From positions 1 through 5,818 of the forward strand of contig JBIIJN010000115.1 in NCBI GenBank assembly GCA_044233745.1: a DNA stretch of 5,818 nt, in the 5' to 3' direction. Positions 1 through 5,818 of the stretch are shown here, in pieces. The notes beneath the pieces are model-generated. The model was not told the origin of the DNA. It worked only from the letters and a program-made list of their open reading frames with translations, and did not search any database. This DNA is from UBA6165 sp044233745. Lineage in GTDB: Bacteria > Bacteroidota > Bacteroidia > Flavobacteriales_D > Crocinitomicaceae. Every line of letters starts with the position of its first letter. The stretch's first letter is position 1. The position numbers and the translations under genes are program-made.

Positions 1-2030
1 GGGAACGGACCCACGTTGCCAAGGTTTGGAGCTACAATCGTACTTCCAATAGACTCGCTTGGTTCGAAAATTCCATTGTCATTGTAATCAATCCAAGCAC
101 GTATGTGTTGGTTGCCCCACGTTCCTACACTCACATTGACGCTGTAAGATGTGCCCGCTTGTAAGTCTCCAGTATAATTGGGTTGACCCGTGAAATATGT
201 GTATGCAGGATTCACTTGCGCTGTCCCTGAATTATTCGCAAGCGTTGTGCCCGTAATTTCAACATTCGAAATTAAGTCACCTAGAGTTTTGCCGCTTGTA
301 TAAACGGGGGTACAAAAGCAAATCGACGTACCCACAAGTAAACCATTGCTTTCGGTTGATTGAGCACTAGGGCCACAAGTTACAACACAGCGGTACCATG
401 TTGCTGCAGCGTGGGTGAGTGTCCATGAAGGGCTATTGGGTGCAGCGCCAGCATTTGTCCAAGCCGTTCCATCAGGAGAAGTTTGCCATTGATAAGAAAC
501 CCCAGAACCTGAAGTTAAGTTTTGTACACTCAAGGTGAAACTTTCGGTTGAACAAGGATTTGGCAAAGTACTCAATGTGCTGCCCGGATTTGGTGTTCCA
601 GCACAATCAACAGCAGCTGATACAGTGAAGCAATAATCTTCTGTTTCTCCCCAAGTATAGGCAGTTTGAGCATAATTTGTTGCTGTTGGGAATGTAACTT
701 CCGCGTTCACAACCCGCATTCTTGTCGTTCCCGTAAGGGCTGAGATAGGAACAGTAAATGTTCCTGTTTTCGTATGATTACCGGTCGCTGCCACGGGTTG
801 GTTGTACACCTGTTCGTCAGCATCTAAGAAGTCTCCGTCTTGGTTCCAGTCTACATAAACCTGGAATCCATTTCCGAATGAACCACCGCAAGATGTTTGC
901 GTCAAGCTGAAAGAAACCGTAGCGCCTTGCATTTCTGATGGTCCAGAAACAGAGCCCGTAAAATTGCCATAGCGGTTAATAATTGATCCAGCTCCTGGAG
1001 CAAGAATTCCACAGGCTGAGCTGTTGTTCATTGTACCGATTGTTACATTTGTGATTTCTTCATCTGCTGCGTTTGATGCAAAAATTGCAGGATATGGTCC
1101 ACAAGCACATTGTCCACCTGAGACGGTGTAGGATACGGTGTTAGAAAAGTTTTCTTGGTTCGAATTTGAGCAGAACGAGCGTAAACGATAAAATAAATTC
1201 GTTGGTGTGCTTGTAGCAAAACTTGACGAATTGCCACCAATTACATCAGTCCAAGGGGCATTGCCATCCGGAGATGATTGCCATTGGTATGTGAGTCCAG
1301 AACCGAAAGAAATTCCACTTGCGCTCAAGTTAAAAGATGCGTTTGGACAACCTACTGATGATGATATTGAAGCCGTTCCTGCATTTGGAGTTCCCGAACA
1401 AGGCACGGATGGTATAAATGTAACAAAACCAATGAAGCCGCGCGGAGTGAATGTAGCAGCTGCCATTGTGCCTCCGTACCCATAATTCGTTGTAACGTTA
1501 ACGTCGCAACCACCTGCAGACCAAACACCTTGTTGGAGTCCAAGCGTACTGTAGCGCAAGCTACCAGTTGTTGCAGTAAACGCAGGAAGATTTGTTCCTG
1601 TTGCCAATTGAAGAGCGAATCGCACTTGGGAATTGCCAGGAACAACATAGCTCATACCAGTAATGAAACTTTGAGCCGCAGCCGTAGTCTGATTTCCTGT
1701 AAGGGGTAAGTTGTTATTACTCGCCACGAGAGTCCAACCGTTTACCGCAGTTATGGCTCCAACTGCTCCAGGCGCCACGTTGTATGTTGCCGGTTTCACA
1801 TAGAGATGACAAGTGTAAGTATTCGTTACACCTGCAATACTGCCTATATCCGTGAGAATGACCGGATCTGGGTTGTTGTTCTGAAAACTAAACACTGCAA
1901 CTGACGAACCATTGTTATTCGTCAAAGTAGTAGTAATCGTTTGTGCGGATAAATTTGACATAAACGCAGACAAAAAGCCCGTAAACGTCAAAAGCATCAG
2001 CATTTTCGAGAAAAAGAGATGTTTTTTCAT
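1..2030 (-). CDS. Secreted multidomain protein with Ig-like and GEVED domains, N-terminal part (C-terminus beyond left edge)
   Basis: My reading of the minus strand gives an open frame from the ATG at 2030-2028 to the window edge: 676 full codons, no stop. The start is set by an in-frame TAA at 2039-2037, two codons upstream; there is no Shine-Dalgarno, as is usual in Bacteroidota. Residues 1-29 form a signal peptide (MKK start, hydrophobic core, cleavage probably at LSA|Q30). Residues about 31-209 are a beta-rich domain I cannot name. An Ig-like module follows (210-305, YQWQSS at 248), then a GEVED domain (about 310-470) with an acidic DWNQDGDF motif at 394-401 and the signature GETEDY at 461-466. 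A second Ig-like module (476-568, YQWQTS at 513) and a second GEVED domain (from about 575, WIDYNDNG at 646) are cut by the edge. Known family role: extracellular, usually T9SS-exported proteins of Bacteroidota. Adhesion or a carrier for a C-terminal domain is inference; the specific function is unknown. Confidence 0.9.
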   Translation of the reverse strand, partial: MKKHLFFSKMLMLLTFTGFLSAFMSNLSAQTITTTLTNNNGSSVAVFSFQNNNPDPVILTDIGSIAGVTNTYTCHLYVKPATYNVAPGAVGAITAVNGWTLVASNNNLPLTGNQTTAAAQSFITGMSYVVPGNSQVRFALQLATGTNLPAFTATTGSLRYSTLGLQQGVWSAGGCDVNVTTNYGYGGTMAAATFTPRGFIGFVTFIPSVPCSGTPNAGTASISSSVGCPNASFNLSASGISFGSGLTYQWQSSPDGNAPWTDVIGGNSSSFATSTPTNLFYRLRSFCSNSNQENFSNTVSYTVSGGQCACGPYPAIFASNAADEEITNVTIGTMNNSSACGILAPGAGSIINRYGNFTGSVSGPSEMQGATVSFSLTQTSCGGSFGNGFQVYVDWNQDGDFLDADEQVYNQPVAATGNHTKTGTFTVPISALTGTTRMRVVNAEVTFPTATNYAQTAYTWGETEDYCFTVSAAVDCAGTPNPGSTLSTLPNPCSTESFTLSVQNLTSGSGVSYQWQTSPDGTAWTNAGAAPNSPSWTLTHAAATWYRCVVTCGPSAQSTESNGLLVGTSICFCTPVYTSGKTLGDLISNVEITGTTLANNSGTAQVNPAYTYFTGQPNYTGDLQAGTSYSVNVSVGTWGNQHIRAWIDYNDNGIFEPSESIGSTIVAPNLGNVGPF
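327..605 (-). repeat. Ig-like module, second copy within the GEVED protein
   Basis: Residues 476-568 repeat the plan of the module encoded at 1116-1403: an opening CxGTPNxG, a mid-domain YQWQ(S/T)SPDG and a cysteine-bearing strand near the end (WYRCVVTC here, FYRLRSFC in the other copy). Each copy precedes a GEVED domain, so the protein is built from an [Ig-like + GEVED] unit repeated at least twice. The copies are diverged, which points to an old duplication. Confidence 0.75.
1116..1403 (-). repeat. Ig-like module, first copy within the GEVED protein
   Basis: Residues 210-305 start with CSGTPNAG and carry YQWQSSPDG at 248-256 and FYRLRSFC further on. It is the partner of the copy at 327-605 and is also similar to the Ig-like module of the neighbouring larger protein (YQWQSS at residue 74 of that fragment, followed by YYRLKSTC and then ESFSNVISY against ENFSNTVSY here). 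Confidence 0.75.
1944..2030 (-). other. Sec signal peptide of the GEVED-domain protein
   Basis: Residues 1-29 have two lysines after the start Met, a hydrophobic stretch around residues 10-24 (MLMLLTFTGFLSAFM) and a small-residue cleavage site SA before Gln30. There is no lipobox cysteine near the end, so a signal peptidase I substrate is more likely than a lipoprotein. This directs the protein through Sec to the periplasm; outer-membrane passage would then be by T9SS if the missing C-terminus carries the sorting domain. Confidence 0.85.
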
Positions 2031-2074
2031 AAAAATTTAATTTTTAATTAGTAATTTATTGAAATAGAAAGTTG

Positions 2075-2082
2075 CAAAGTTA
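2075..2082 (-). promoter_or_regulatory. Bacteroidota-type -7 promoter box for the GEVED protein gene
   Basis: The minus strand reads TAACTTTG, an exact match to the Bacteroidota primary-sigma -7 consensus TAnnTTTG, and continues with CAAC. Transcription would start near 2068, leaving a leader of roughly 38 bases before the ATG at 2030. The -33 element is weak: instead of a TTTG at the usual spacing there is only a T-rich run around 2099-2113. A promoter here makes sense because a terminator ends the upstream gene. Confidence 0.6.
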
Positions 2083-2134
2083 ATTTTTAAAGGATATAAA
2101 AAAAATTATTTTTCGAAGTGAACAGCCTTAAAGT

Positions 2135-2162
2135 CATTATGTTATGCATGAATAACATAATG
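2135..2162. repeat. Perfect 11-bp inverted repeat, possible operator
   Basis: CATTATGTTAT at 2135-2145 is exactly mirrored by ATAACATAATG at 2152-2162 around a 6-base spacer. It lies about 53 bases upstream of the -7 box of the GEVED protein gene. No T-run follows on the minus strand, so it does not look like an intrinsic terminator for the genes here. A binding site for a dimeric regulator is the simplest reading but is inference; a structured RNA element cannot be excluded. Confidence 0.5.
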
Positions 2163-2254
2163 CACCTCCATTTATTTTTTAACCCGTTTTCACAACAATC
2201 TTAAAAAGCTATAAACTAGAGCGTTACATTTCAAATTGTAAAAATTTAAGCTCA

Positions 2255-2277
2255 AATCATAAATAAAATTTATGATT
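2255..2277. repeat. Perfect 10-bp inverted repeat with 3-base loop
   Basis: AATCATAAAT at 2255-2264 is mirrored by ATTTATGATT at 2268-2277, with AAA between. The right arm overlaps a second small palindrome, ATGAT-T-ATCAT at 2272-2282, so two alternative pairings exist. The arms are almost all A and T, so chance is a real possibility in such AT-rich DNA. Function unknown. Confidence 0.4.
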
Positions 2278-2323
2278 ATCATAAAAATATTTTAATTAAA
2301 TTAAAACCCACCAAACATATGAA

Positions 2324-2372
2324 CACAAAAAAACCACCCGCTTCCGATAGGCATCGGAACGACGGGTGGTTT
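2324..2372 (-). terminator. Compound intrinsic terminator of the large surface protein gene
   Basis: Read on the minus strand, a 10-bp outer stem (2372-2363 with 2340-2331, arms AAACCACCCG and CGGGTGGTTT) encloses a 7-bp inner stem (2359-2353 with 2348-2342, TTCCGAT/ATCGGAA) closed by a 4-base loop. A small asymmetric internal loop separates the two stems. The strand then continues in a run of seven T residues (the last three from the stem arm) before GTG. It begins 24 bases past the TAA stop, so it should end transcription of the large gene and uncouple it from the GEVED protein gene. Confidence 0.9.
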
Positions 2373-2395
2373 CGTAAAATTGATTTGGTTTCGGC

Positions 2396-5300
2396 TTAGT
2401 TCGCCACTACCAATCTTCTAGTCAATTGTTGGTTACCAACAGTTACCACAACCATATAAACACCTGACTGCAATTGAGCAGCATCGATATTTACATTGTC
2501 TGTGTTGCTGATAGCACCTGAGTTGATGGTTCTGCCCATGGCATCTACAACTGTAAATGTACCTGCTTCAACTACTGTGCTCAAATGAACTGTAGTCATT
2601 GCGTTGGAAGGGTTTGGAACGATTACGAAGTCGAAGTTTGTGTTGATTGAAGTCTCTACACGTCTCCAAGTGATTTCGTTTTTGTCATTAACAAACATTT
2701 CGTAATCGCCAAGCATAGGTGTATTCAACCCGAAATCTGCATACGCATCGTGCATTTGAACATCAACAAATTCAATTCCAGCTTCAACATTCACAAAAGA
2801 GAATGTGTGTTGCATAGATTTGTCAGTATTGTTGTTGGCATCGTTACCCAAAGTCATTTCAGGAGCTGGTCCACAAGAAGTGGTGTTACCTACCTGAAAA
2901 GTAGTTGCAGAACAACGTGTTTCAATTGTCCAGTTGAAGCCTGTTGGGCTGTTTCCTGGCAATGTAACTGAACAAGTGCCATCTACACAAACCACTGCTG
3001 GATTACCGAAAGTATACACACCAGCTGAATTAACTGGGTTACGCTTAATTCTATAACCACTAAGTTGACCATTGTTGGTAAACAATACACCTGAAGGCTG
3101 CGCCCAAGTCAACGTGTAAGAGTTTGGACCATTAAAGGTACAAGTCATGTCTTGAACATCGGCACAAGTAGATTCCAAAACAATCGTTTGGGGTGCTGTT
3201 CTGTACCACTGAGATTGGTCGAAATTCGAACCACAACGGTACATGATTTGTGTAATGTAGTTGCTACCTGGCGCCAAAGTTCTAACGTCAGTCAATGCAG
3301 TTTGTGAGTTGAACGTAGAATGACCAGTTGAACCAACTTGCTTATAGTAGTATGTGTACAAACCTGCACCCATATTGGCCGTAGTCAATTGGATTTGAGT
3401 TCCACCACCTGTTGTAGTAACAGCATGAGGCGCTGCAATAGCACGACCAGACAAAACAAAGTTGCCTACATCAGACATAGTCAAACCATCTACTTTTACC
3501 CAATATTGTGTGTTTGGAAGAAGTGCCGACGAAACAATTGTGGAAGCAGTAGCCCCACCAGCGCCACATAGTGCTGGGTAGCCCACACCGTTGTTATCGT
3601 CATTACAAGCTACTTGTGTCAAAGATGAGCAGCTGTTACTTGCCGAAGAGAACAAGTATAACTTGGTGTTGAAATCTGTGCCTGGGTTGTTTGTTGAAAG
3701 CTCTATTTCGAAAGGAACCGCACCATTTACATCACACATAGGTGTTGTGAAGGTGTACCACATTGAGCGACCTAATGAGCCATCACATGCGCTACCTATT
3801 ACATCAGTATTGGCAAATTCGTTATCTCCGCTTTGGTTATTACACGTCATATCAGCGAAGAATGCATAGGTGTTCAATGATGTTTGCCCAGAAGAGGTGA
3901 GGTTCATTGCATTACACGGAATATCGTTGGATGGCACATTTTCGTAAGTGATTGTCAAGTCCAATGTTAAAAGCACGTCACAGTCGTTAGGTCCAATTCC
4001 TGGAGCAATAGCCTGCGCCGTATTGTTGCTTGCTGTATATGTAATGCCATCAATCCAAGTGTAGTAGTTGTATGCCTCTTGAACGTCAACATCTTCAAAA
4101 GCCTCAACTGTAACTTCAAAGTCTTCAGAGATAGAACAACCATTGGATGTTGCAGTAACGGTGTAAGTTGATGTTGCAGCTGGATTTACCGTAGCATTAG
4201 CATCGTTTTGACCAGAAACAATATTCGGTCCAGACCAAGCGTAATCAATTGGTGCATCCAATAAATAGTACACAGTTACAGTGTATGTGTTGTTCAAAAC
4301 GCGTTGTGCGGTTTGATTACAACCCGAACCACTGTAAGTTCTGCCCACATGCAATTCGAAATCAACAGCACCTGTGCTTACCACATTATTCGCAATGTCC
4401 AGGTTGGTACGATTATAATTGAAGGTTCCTAAACTATTTCCTACACCGTTATATATTTGCGGTTCGTTTGCGCCACCTGGTGATACACAACGCAATTGAG
4501 ACCTTTGTTCGCTCATATAAGCCTCATCCAAACATACGATGAATGTAGCAATACATCTTGCTTCGACGGCATATTGTACGTCAGTACCAATAATTGTTGC
4601 ACCTGCGGGTACTGGCACGGAGAGAGGAAGTGGACAAGATGACTGTCCAGGCAATGATTGGAATCCAAAATCAACGTTGCCATTGCCTAGGGTGTAAGTA
4701 ACACTCGACGACCCAACAACTTGAGCTGGAGTAGCGCTTGCTGATAAATCAACGGAGTTCGAAGCACAAGTTAAATCTGTTCCTGAAATGCTCAAGTTTG
4801 ATGGCGCACTATTCACGCCAATTGTTATTGAAGCGCATGTACCACTAAAGAAACCGTTTTCGAAGTTTCTTGCATAATAAGTTGTTGGAACAGTTGGAGA
4901 AACAACCAAATTGTTGCCGATTTGAATTTCACCAGAAGTACCACATGCTCCTTCGAACCAATATACATCACCTAAAACGCCTGTGGCAGTTAGTGTTGTG
5001 GATTGATCTGGACATACCGTAAGCGATGTTGCTGTGATACCTGTTGGCGCCACTGGAGCACAAATGCCAGAATAAGTTACCTGCAAAGCAATACCTGCGG
5101 CGACATTAGAGCCATCAGAGGTAAACTGAAGGGTTAAAGTTTGTCCAGGATTTCCTGTGAAGTTGATGTTTCCTGTACCAGATACGTTTAACAACAAGGC
5201 GCCTCCTGTTCCAGCTCCATTGTAAATTCTCACGAAGTCCCATCCGCTTTCTGTGATATATGAACCATTAATCGAAATCACTGCGTTTCCGGTCGCTTCA

Positions 5301-5818
5301 AAAGCTACGTAGCCATTAAAATTATTTACGTAATTGCCGCCTGGACCACCGTTGTCATACAACAAGGTGTTTGATCCGCAGGGCAGAATTGTGGTGCTGC
5401 CATTTGTTATATTCAAGGGGTTACAATTGTATCCTTGGTAGCTGATTACATTGGAAAATGATTCTTCGCTTGTTGAAGTACAGGTTGATTTTAAACGATA
5501 ATATGTAGTGCCTAGTACGGATGCATTTGTCAATGTTGAGCCCGTTTGACCAATGATATCAAAGAAATCAACATTATTCAATGAAGACTGCCATTGATAG
5601 GTTATCGTGGAGCCCACTGACAAATTACTCGCTGTATATGTAATGGATTGACCAGCGCAACCCGTGGTTGGACCAGCGATAGACCCATCGTTTGGAGCAG
5701 CTGTACAAGGTATTACGCACGCACCAGAATAGGTGACAAATAGATTAAATCCAGCTGCAACGTTAGAGCCATCAGAAACGAATTGAAGGGTCAAGGTTTG
5801 ACCTGGATTTCCTGTAAA
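2396..5818 (-). CDS. Large T9SS-exported cell-surface protein with CUB, Ig-like, PPC-like and FnIII-like domains (N-terminus beyond right edge)
   Basis: The frame is open from the right edge to a TAA at 2398-2396, giving 1140 residues (numbered here from the edge). The true start lies outside the window. Domains in order: end of a CUB domain (1-32); Ig-like (34-127, YQWQSS at 74); complete CUB (about 130-251, YDNGG at 154, closing SDGSNVAAG and TYSG); Ig-like (253-335); PKD/Ig-like (about 340-565) apparently split by an insert at about 366-522; adhesin-type repeat (580-624, YTWIDG, TASNNT, LTLDLTI); PPC-like beta-sandwich (631-793, WYTF and CNDDNN at 738); two FnIII-like domains (about 796-880 and 885-985); linker; T9SS sorting domain (1066-1140, VPNPS). 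Known: such proteins cross the outer membrane by T9SS and are anchored or released. Inferred role: adhesion or binding of polysaccharide or protein. No catalytic domain is seen. A terminator follows the stop. Confidence 0.93.
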   Translation of the reverse strand, partial: FTGNPGQTLTLQFVSDGSNVAAGFNLFVTYSGACVIPCTAAPNDGSIAGPTTGCAGQSITYTASNLSVGSTITYQWQSSLNNVDFFDIIGQTGSTLTNASVLGTTYYRLKSTCTSTSEESFSNVISYQGYNCNPLNITNGSTTILPCGSNTLLYDNGGPGGNYVNNFNGYVAFEATGNAVISINGSYITESGWDFVRIYNGAGTGGALLLNVSGTGNINFTGNPGQTLTLQFTSDGSNVAAGIALQVTYSGICAPVAPTGITATSLTVCPDQSTTLTATGVLGDVYWFEGACGTSGEIQIGNNLVVSPTVPTTYYARNFENGFFSGTCASITIGVNSAPSNLSISGTDLTCASNSVDLSASATPAQVVGSSSVTYTLGNGNVDFGFQSLPGQSSCPLPLSVPVPAGATIIGTDVQYAVEARCIATFIVCLDEAYMSEQRSQLRCVSPGGANEPQIYNGVGNSLGTFNYNRTNLDIANNVVSTGAVDFELHVGRTYSGSGCNQTAQRVLNNTYTVTVYYLLDAPIDYAWSGPNIVSGQNDANATVNPAATSTYTVTATSNGCSISEDFEVTVEAFEDVDVQEAYNYYTWIDGITYTASNNTAQAIAPGIGPNDCDVLLTLDLTITYENVPSNDIPCNAMNLTSSGQTSLNTYAFFADMTCNNQSGDNEFANTDVIGSACDGSLGRSMWYTFTTPMCDVNGAVPFEIELSTNNPGTDFNTKLYLFSSASNSCSSLTQVACNDDNNGVGYPALCGAGGATASTIVSSALLPNTQYWVKVDGLTMSDVGNFVLSGRAIAAPHAVTTTGGGTQIQLTTANMGAGLYTYYYKQVGSTGHSTFNSQTALTDVRTLAPGSNYITQIMYRCGSNFDQSQWYRTAPQTIVLESTCADVQDMTCTFNGPNSYTLTWAQPSGVLFTNNGQLSGYRIKRNPVNSAGVYTFGNPAVVCVDGTCSVTLPGNSPTGFNWTIETRCSATTFQVGNTTSCGPAPEMTLGNDANNNTDKSMQHTFSFVNVEAGIEFVDVQMHDAYADFGLNTPMLGDYEMFVNDKNEITWRRVETSINTNFDFVIVPNPSNAMTTVHLSTVVEAGTFTVVDAMGRTINSGAISNTDNVNIDAAQLQSGVYMVVVTVGNQQLTRRLVVAN
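2399..2623 (-). other. C-terminal T9SS type A sorting domain
   Basis: The last 75 residues follow the type A sorting-domain plan: an opening IVPNPSN, a strand ending in hydrophobic alternation, FTVVDAMGRTI (the V-x-D-x-x-G-R-x-I core), NVNIDAAQLQSGVYMVVV (the L-x-x-G-x-Y core) and a basic end QQLTRRLVVAN. This is the signal recognised by the PorU/gingipain-sortase-type machinery, and it is normally removed on export, sometimes with attachment to a lipopolysaccharide anchor. Its presence implies a full T9SS elsewhere in the genome. Confidence 0.93.
4253..4723 (-). other. Putative inserted beta-rich module inside a PKD/Ig-like domain
   Basis: Residues 366-522 of the fragment sit between two halves of what reads as a single PKD/Ig-like fold: CASNSVDLSASATPA before it and IDYAWSGPNIVSG...TSTYTVTATSNGCS after it. 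The insert begins and ends in beta-strand-like sequence (SSVTYTLG and TYTVTVYYLL). It contains five cysteines and a distinctive SEQRSQLRCVSPGG stretch, followed later by VDFELHVGRTY. I do not recognise a named domain. The boundaries are estimates from sequence alone. Confidence 0.55.
5066..5161 (-). repeat. CUB-domain C-terminal strand segment, downstream copy
   Basis: This encodes residues 220-251 of the large protein (FTGNPGQTLTLQF to VTYSG). It matches the segment encoded at 5723-5818 in 28 of 32 residues, with no gap. The DNA is visibly similar but carries many silent changes, so the duplication is not recent. It marks the end of the complete CUB domain. Confidence 0.85.
5723..5818 (-). 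repeat. CUB-domain C-terminal strand segment, upstream copy, cut by the window edge
   Basis: This encodes the first 32 visible residues of the large protein and is the partner of the segment at 5066-5161. The four differences (V/T, F/I, N/A, F/Q) fall among otherwise identical residues. Because the rest of the domain lies off the right edge, the protein must hold at least two CUB domains, separated by an Ig-like module. Confidence 0.85.

Larger units (their letters stand above)
2031..2395. other. AT-rich intergenic region between two co-directional genes
   Basis: This 365-base gap separates the stop codon of the large surface protein (2396-2398) from the start of the GEVED protein (2030). 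It is far richer in A and T than the flanking coding sequence. I see no credible protein-coding frame in it. From right to left it holds a compound terminator (2324-2372), a 10-bp inverted repeat (2255-2277), an 11-bp inverted repeat (2135-2162) and a -7 promoter box (2075-2082). The stretches in between show nothing I can assign. Confidence 0.85.

Noticed and set aside
1207..1485. Plus-strand open frame of 92 codons
   Set aside because: It is antisense to the Ig-like module of the GEVED protein, whose minus-strand frame is continuous and has clear domains.
1352..1648. Minus-strand open frame of 98 codons, and a similar one at 1043-1240
   Set aside because: Both are in a different frame from the GEVED protein, which reads through the whole area with recognisable domains.
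2312..2319. Second TAnnTTTG match on the minus strand (TATGTTTG)
   Set aside because: It sits directly after the terminator T-run, the only TTTG upstream is six bases away rather than about 20, and it is far from the GEVED start.
2331..2372. Hairpin considered as a mobile-element end or a CRISPR-like repeat
   Set aside because: It occurs once, no transposase or spacer pattern is present, and its position and T-run fit a terminator.
2319..2399. Small plus-strand frame of 26 codons (begins MNTKKPPASD)
   Set aside because: It runs straight through the terminator hairpin and into the end of the large gene, has no ribosome site and no domain character.
2750..3869. Three plus-strand open frames (2750-2971, 3338-3571, 3591-3869)
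   Set aside because: All are antisense to the well-supported large surface protein and show no signal peptide or domain of their own.
5792..5794. TTG at 5794 as the start codon of the large protein
   Set aside because: The frame stays open to the edge, and the eight upstream codons (FTGNPGQT) match the same part of the second CUB domain, so the protein begins outside the window.

Overview
The window carries the parts of two large secreted proteins of a Bacteroidota bacterium, both on the minus strand and so read from right to left. The assignment to Bacteroidota (probably a Flavobacteriia-like lineage, inferred from style rather than a marker gene) rests on four things. There is a C-terminal type IX secretion (T9SS) sorting domain, a GEVED domain, and CUB, Ig-like and pre-peptidase-like modules typical of gliding and environmental Bacteroidota. 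There is also a TAnnTTTG-type -7 promoter box with no Shine-Dalgarno sequence.

Layout: 5818 down to 2396 is the C-terminal 1140 residues of a very large multidomain surface protein; its start lies beyond the right edge. Its visible order is end of CUB, Ig-like, complete CUB, Ig-like, a PKD/Ig-like domain that appears to be split by an inserted beta-rich module, a short adhesin-type repeat, a pre-peptidase (PPC)-like domain, two fibronectin-III-like domains, a charged linker and the T9SS sorting domain. A strong compound intrinsic terminator (2324-2372) follows its stop codon.

The gap from 2031 to 2395 is very AT-rich. Besides the terminator it holds two perfect inverted repeats (2255-2277 and 2135-2162) and a Bacteroidota-type -7 box (2075-2082) that probably starts transcription of the next gene.

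2030 down to 1 is the N-terminal 676 codons of a second secreted protein: signal peptide, an unassigned N-terminal beta-rich domain, Ig-like, GEVED, Ig-like and the first part of a second GEVED. It runs off the left edge, where a T9SS sorting domain would be expected but cannot be seen.

The two genes are likely separate transcription units because of the terminator. Their Ig-like modules are clearly related, so they look like members of one family of modular cell-surface or secreted proteins exported by Sec plus T9SS. No catalytic domain is visible in either part. No RNA gene, mobile element or CRISPR array was seen. The points most worth following up are the apparent nested domain in the larger protein and the unassigned inverted repeats in the gap; nothing here clearly announces a new system.
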